Below, in pieces: positions 42,576-45,564 of a DNA stretch of 45,564 nt. A program made the position numbers and the translations under genes. The DNA is from Sphingomonadales bacterium (lineage in GTDB: Bacteria > Pseudomonadota > Alphaproteobacteria > Sphingomonadales > Sphingomonadaceae), in the NCBI GenBank assembly GCA_019750455.1, contig JAIEOM010000120.1, positions 1-45,564 of the forward strand. Direction: 5' to 3'. Under the pieces are notes generated by a model that saw only the letters and a program-made list of their open reading frames with translations, searched no databases and was not told the DNA's origin. How positions within the stretch are numbered: the stretch's first letter is position 1; each line of letters begins with the position of its first letter.

Positions 42576-43652
42576 TCAAAAACCGGTGGCGGGGATGGCG
42601 ATGGTTACCACGTCGTCACCCGCCTCGACCGGCGGACCGGTGATCCCGTAGAGCGCATAGCCATCCACGGGGGAGGTCAGCCGCTCCACCTCGCGCCCGG
42701 TGTAGTCGCGGATGATGCCGATCAATTCGCCCTTGGCAAGTAACCGCGGCGCGGGAAGGGTAGGGTGATAGACCCCGCTATGGCTCGCCTTTACCCCAAG
42801 GCTTCCCTCGAACAGCCGCGCAGGCCCGGCGGCGTCCCGCATCGGCACGCTGCACATGCCGAGAATGGAGAGCGCATTTTCCACCCCCGCAACGATGGCC
42901 GCGACATGGCTCTCCTCGCGGCTCCCGTTCTGGCCGATCTCGACGAGGATCGTGGGCTTGCCCATCGCCACCCCCTGCCGGTTGAGCGAGCGCCCGCTGT
43001 CGATCTGGGCTTGCGTGTTCATCGCGTAGCGCACGATATTGGGGAAGCCGAACCCGCGCGCAACCTTCAGCGCCAGCGGGAAATCGGTGGCCAGCGGCCC
43101 GCCATAGGCGCCGACAAAGGCATCGAGAAACTCCGCTCCGTCGCCGCTGTGCACGTCCATCAGGAAGTCGCTGCGGGCGACCACTTCGCGCGCGATCAGA
43201 TCGGCAATGCGCTGTGTCTGGCTTCCCTTGGGATCACCTGGAAAGACGCGGTTGAGGTTCTTGCGGTCGACCGGATTGACGTTGGGCGAACGGCCTTCGA
43301 AGCCGGGAATATTGGCGACCCGCACCAGCACCAGAGTTCCCGCCAGCTGTGCCGGATCGACGCGCTCGGCAAGCCGTTCCGCGGCAAGGATCGAGGCGAA
43401 TTCGAAGCCGTGGACCCCGGCCACCACCGCCAGCACCTTGCCGGGTTTCGTCCCGTGGAGGACGGTCACCGGGATGAAGGTCTCCCCGTCAGCGCCGGCC
43501 GGCACCGCGATGCGCAGATCGGCGCGGGTGCCGGACGCGATGCTGTGCCCGGCGATCACGAACGCGGAAGAGTCCGATGGCGCGGCGAGCGCGGGGCTGC
43601 CTGCAACCAGCAGCGCCAGCGCGGCGAGAAACAGGCGGCGGATCATGCTCAT
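42576..43652 (-). CDS. Secreted M14-type metallohydrolase (succinylglutamate desuccinylase/aspartoacylase family)
   Basis: 358 aa with a signal peptide (MSMIRRLFLAALALLVAGSPALA). Zinc-site pattern of the AstE/AspA branch of M14: GVHGFEFAS (His and Glu ligands) and MDVHSGDGAEF (third His), with NVNPVDRKNLNRVFPGDPKGS (substrate-binding Asn-Arg motif) and a late VEIGQNG carrying the general-base Glu. Cytosolic AstE acts on N-acyl amino acids; the exported form suggests a peptide- or acyl-amino-acid-cleaving role in the periplasm, unproven. Its ATG overlaps the stop of the upstream DUF3526 gene (ATGA), so the enzyme is probably made with the transporter. Confidence 0.9.
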   Translation of the reverse strand: MSMIRRLFLAALALLVAGSPALAAPSDSSAFVIAGHSIASGTRADLRIAVPAGADGETFIPVTVLHGTKPGKVLAVVAGVHGFEFASILAAERLAERVDPAQLAGTLVLVRVANIPGFEGRSPNVNPVDRKNLNRVFPGDPKGSQTQRIADLIAREVVARSDFLMDVHSGDGAEFLDAFVGAYGGPLATDFPLALKVARGFGFPNIVRYAMNTQAQIDSGRSLNRQGVAMGKPTILVEIGQNGSREESHVAAIVAGVENALSILGMCSVPMRDAAGPARLFEGSLGVKASHSGVYHPTLPAPRLLAKGELIGIIRDYTGREVERLTSPVDGYALYGITGPPVEAGDDVVTIAIPATGF

Positions 43653-44896
43653 GGCAAGGGCTGGTAACGCGGCAGATTGCCGAAGACCAGCGGATCATAG
43701 GCCGGGTTGCGGAACAGGAGCGGGTAGTGGAACGCGCGCAGCTCCGCGTGGTATTCACGCACCCGGTCTTCATAGGCGATCATCGCCTGCGTATCGGTTT
43801 CCGCAAGCTGTTCGAACCCGCGCTCGACGAGGGATGCTGGGGACAGGAGAGCAGCCATCCCGGCTGCCCTGTCGCGCGCAAGCCGACCTTCGCGCCACGC
43901 CGTGACCACGGGTTCGGCCTGCATGTCGCCGACCTGCTGGAAGGCGTAATACCATTTCCATTCAAAGGGCTTGTCGACCTTGCCCCAGGCCTGCCATTCG
44001 GGGTGGCGGGCGAGGAAGGGGGTCATCGTCGCCTCCTTAGGCTTGTCCCAGGCATCGTTCACCGCCTCGCGCTGGAGCATCAGGATCTGTGCACCGTCAG
44101 GCACCGCAATGCGCGCTTCGATCGCGGCACGGGCAATAGCCGGAACCAGCAGCGCCAGCGCGATCCAGATACCGACCAGCGTGGTCAGCACCACCGACGG
44201 GGCGGCGTTGACGCGACCGGCCAGCGCAATCAGCAGCCACCACACCAGCAGCGCGCCGATCACCAGAGCGCTTGCGCCCAGCACCTTGGGGAGCGCGCTC
44301 CCCTCGATCCCTGCGCCGATCCAGAAGGGCAGCAGCACAGCAAGCGCAAGACCGCCGAACCGCACCAGCGCACGCGGCAGCCACACCCGTGCGGACGTAC
44401 CGGCGGTGGCAACCAGCAGGTCATGCCGCCCGGCCACGCGCTCCGCGCCGCGCAAATCGTGCAGCAGCAGGATCAGCAGCAGCGGTGCAAGGGTTGCCGC
44501 CATGTAGGCGAAGTCGAATCTGCCGATCAGTCCGAAATCGGCGTTTCGCGTATCGGCTTCGTGGATCTGCCCCTCAAGCGCCAACATGCGTACGCGGTGC
44601 AGCCACGGCGCAGTATCCCGCTGGCCGAGCGCGGCAAAAGCGAGGTCGGATGGCGGCGCATAGGTCAGATGGAAGGCCGCATAGGCCGCGCCGCCCCAAT
44701 CCTGCTGCCCGGCGATGGCATTGGCGCGATCCTTCGCGTCCTCTTCCAGCAAGGTGGAAATGGTTGCGCGCTGTTCGCGCACCTCCGCGATGCCGAAGCC
44801 GGTTGCCGCCGCCGAGAGCAGCAAGGCGAGCGCGATCCACAGGAGCGCCCCTCGGTCGCGCAGCATGAATCGCGCCTCGCGCAGCATCCCGGTCAT
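43649..44896 (-). CDS. DUF3526 ABC transporter permease
   Basis: 415 aa. The layout is typical of DUF3526 (ABC-2-type) permeases: a first membrane helix (DRGALLWIALALLLSAAATGFGIAEV), a large periplasmic loop of about 90 residues, a cluster of four to five helices (FAYMAATLAPLLLILLL through VVLTTLVGIWIALALLVPAIA) and a long C-terminal soluble segment with PEWQAWG, RAAGMAALLSPASLVERGFEQLAETD and FRNPAYDPLVFGNLPRY. It lacks an ATP-binding domain, so its partner ATPase must be encoded elsewhere, probably just right of the window. It overlaps the next gene by 4 bp and the preceding one by 4 bp. Confidence 0.88.
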   Translation of the reverse strand: MTGMLREARFMLRDRGALLWIALALLLSAAATGFGIAEVREQRATISTLLEEDAKDRANAIAGQQDWGGAAYAAFHLTYAPPSDLAFAALGQRDTAPWLHRVRMLALEGQIHEADTRNADFGLIGRFDFAYMAATLAPLLLILLLHDLRGAERVAGRHDLLVATAGTSARVWLPRALVRFGGLALAVLLPFWIGAGIEGSALPKVLGASALVIGALLVWWLLIALAGRVNAAPSVVLTTLVGIWIALALLVPAIARAAIEARIAVPDGAQILMLQREAVNDAWDKPKEATMTPFLARHPEWQAWGKVDKPFEWKWYYAFQQVGDMQAEPVVTAWREGRLARDRAAGMAALLSPASLVERGFEQLAETDTQAMIAYEDRVREYHAELRAFHYPLLFRNPAYDPLVFGNLPRYQPLP

Positions 44897-45564
44897 GGCC
44901 GCAGCCTCCGTGCGCCGATCAGGATCGCGCCGAACAGCAGCGCCAGCCAGCAGGCCAGCATCGCCAACGGCAGCGCTGCCCGCGCCGCCCGCGCTTCAGC
45001 CGGGTCCGGGGCGAAGCGGAAGGTGTCCAGCAGGCGCCAGGCGTCGGCGTTCACCCTTGTGCGCGCTTCCGCTTCGGGGTCGGAACTGCGCTTCGCATCG
45101 TCGGCAAAGGACAGCGCATTGGTGTGGAGATCGTTAAGTGCCTGCACGAAATCGAACCGCAGGGTCTCGCTTTCGCGCAGGAAGCGGTGGTGGGTGGCAA
45201 GATCGGTCCCCGCCAGAGCGCGCGAGGCCGCGCCTGCCGCCAGTGTCGGAGAAAGGATGCCGAAGCCCGTCACAATTCGCGACTGCGCCGCCTCGCGCGC
45301 CATCCGGTTTTCGGTGAAATCGTTCATCAGGCCGGTGAGCTTTTTTTCCGAATAGCCCGCCACCACGCCGCGCCAGTTGATCGGCAATTGCTCGACGCTC
45401 TGGACCCCGTATTGCTCCAGCACCTGTCTCTGCAAGGCATCGAAGGCGGGATCGGCGGCATTGTGTCCGTCCCCCAGCTTGCGCTGCTCGGCAAGCATGG
45501 CGAGGTCGCTTGCGATCTTGCCGGGCGCATCGATTGCGGCGCTACCGGCGTTGATCGCGATCCG
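44893..45564 (-). CDS. DUF3526 ABC transporter permease, 5' part cut by window edge
   Basis: 224 codons visible, open to the right edge, so the N-terminal membrane helix is not seen. The visible part is a large extracytoplasmic segment (EQYGVQSVEQLPINWRGVVAGYSEKKLTGLMNDFTENRM), a helical stretch beginning ILSPTLAAGAASRALAGTDL with family-like RFDFVQALNDLH, and a final membrane helix (LPLAMLACWLALLFGAILIGARRL). This matches the second half of DUF3526 proteins and is paralogous to the following gene, with which its stop overlaps (ATGA). The two probably form a heterodimeric permease. Confidence 0.82.
   Translation of the reverse strand, partial: RIAINAGSAAIDAPGKIASDLAMLAEQRKLGDGHNAADPAFDALQRQVLEQYGVQSVEQLPINWRGVVAGYSEKKLTGLMNDFTENRMAREAAQSRIVTGFGILSPTLAAGAASRALAGTDLATHHRFLRESETLRFDFVQALNDLHTNALSFADDAKRSSDPEAEARTRVNADAWRLLDTFRFAPDPAEARAARAALPLAMLACWLALLFGAILIGARRLRP

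Overview
The window is a GC-rich, gene-dense chromosomal segment, most likely from an alphaproteobacterium of the Sphingomonadales (Erythrobacter/Porphyrobacter-like). That placement is an inference from codon usage and gene content: two very long TonB-dependent receptors (TBDRs), a receptor-linked tryptophan halogenase, a probable ethylmalonyl-CoA-pathway dehydrogenase, a stress cassette with a DUF3618 protein, and DUF3526 ABC permeases. I see no rRNA, tRNA, insertion sequence, prophage or CRISPR array.

Region 1 (1-10522) looks like a beta-glucan (laminarin-type) utilisation locus. A flavin-dependent halogenase (truncated by the left edge) diverges from a run of TBDR, GH16 endoglucanase, LacI-type regulator and MFS transporter, followed by a lipoprotein GH3 beta-glucosidase. 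Two nearly identical LacI-type operators, one in the halogenase/TBDR divergent promoter and one before the GH3 gene, suggest a self-contained regulon. The outline is extracellular cleavage (GH16), outer-membrane uptake (TBDR), periplasmic trimming (GH3), inner-membrane import (MFS) and local repression.

Region 2 (10538-20453) holds a periplasmic alkylsulfatase-type metallo-beta-lactamase protein, an ArsR regulator, an acyl-CoA dehydrogenase, a second TBDR, a probable (2S)-methylsuccinyl-CoA dehydrogenase and a single-domain response regulator.

Region 3 (20604-26919) holds a tyrosine phosphatase, thioredoxin reductase, two tandem MAPEG proteins, CsaA, a HerA-like ATPase, and a two-gene unit pairing a GntA-like heme N-hydroxylase with a DUF1989 (carboxyguanidine deiminase-related) protein. 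Between csaA and the ATPase gene lie four perfect 11-bp-period repeats, a hairpin and a 15/16 match to the ParB site parS.

Region 4 (26940-35242) contains an envelope/stress cassette of three overlapping genes (one with an apparent frameshift in a G8/C8 tract), an L,D-transpeptidase lipoprotein, a DUF2339 membrane protein and a DbpA-like DEAD-box helicase.

Region 5 (35243-40503) has a catalase-peroxidase with a signal peptide, diverging from an ArsR gene that appears to start with ATT, followed by a beta-carbonic anhydrase and a SulP transporter, probably a bicarbonate uptake operon.

Region 6 (40519-45564) has a divergent isocitrate/isopropylmalate-dehydrogenase-like protein lacking the expected catalytic motifs, an unknown membrane protein, and an operon with ATGA overlaps of two DUF3526 ABC permeases (the first cut by the right edge) and a secreted M14-type metallohydrolase.

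The items most worth follow-up are the GntA/DUF1989 pair, the parS-repeat element, the degenerate dehydrogenase-fold protein, the ATT start and the homopolymer frameshift.
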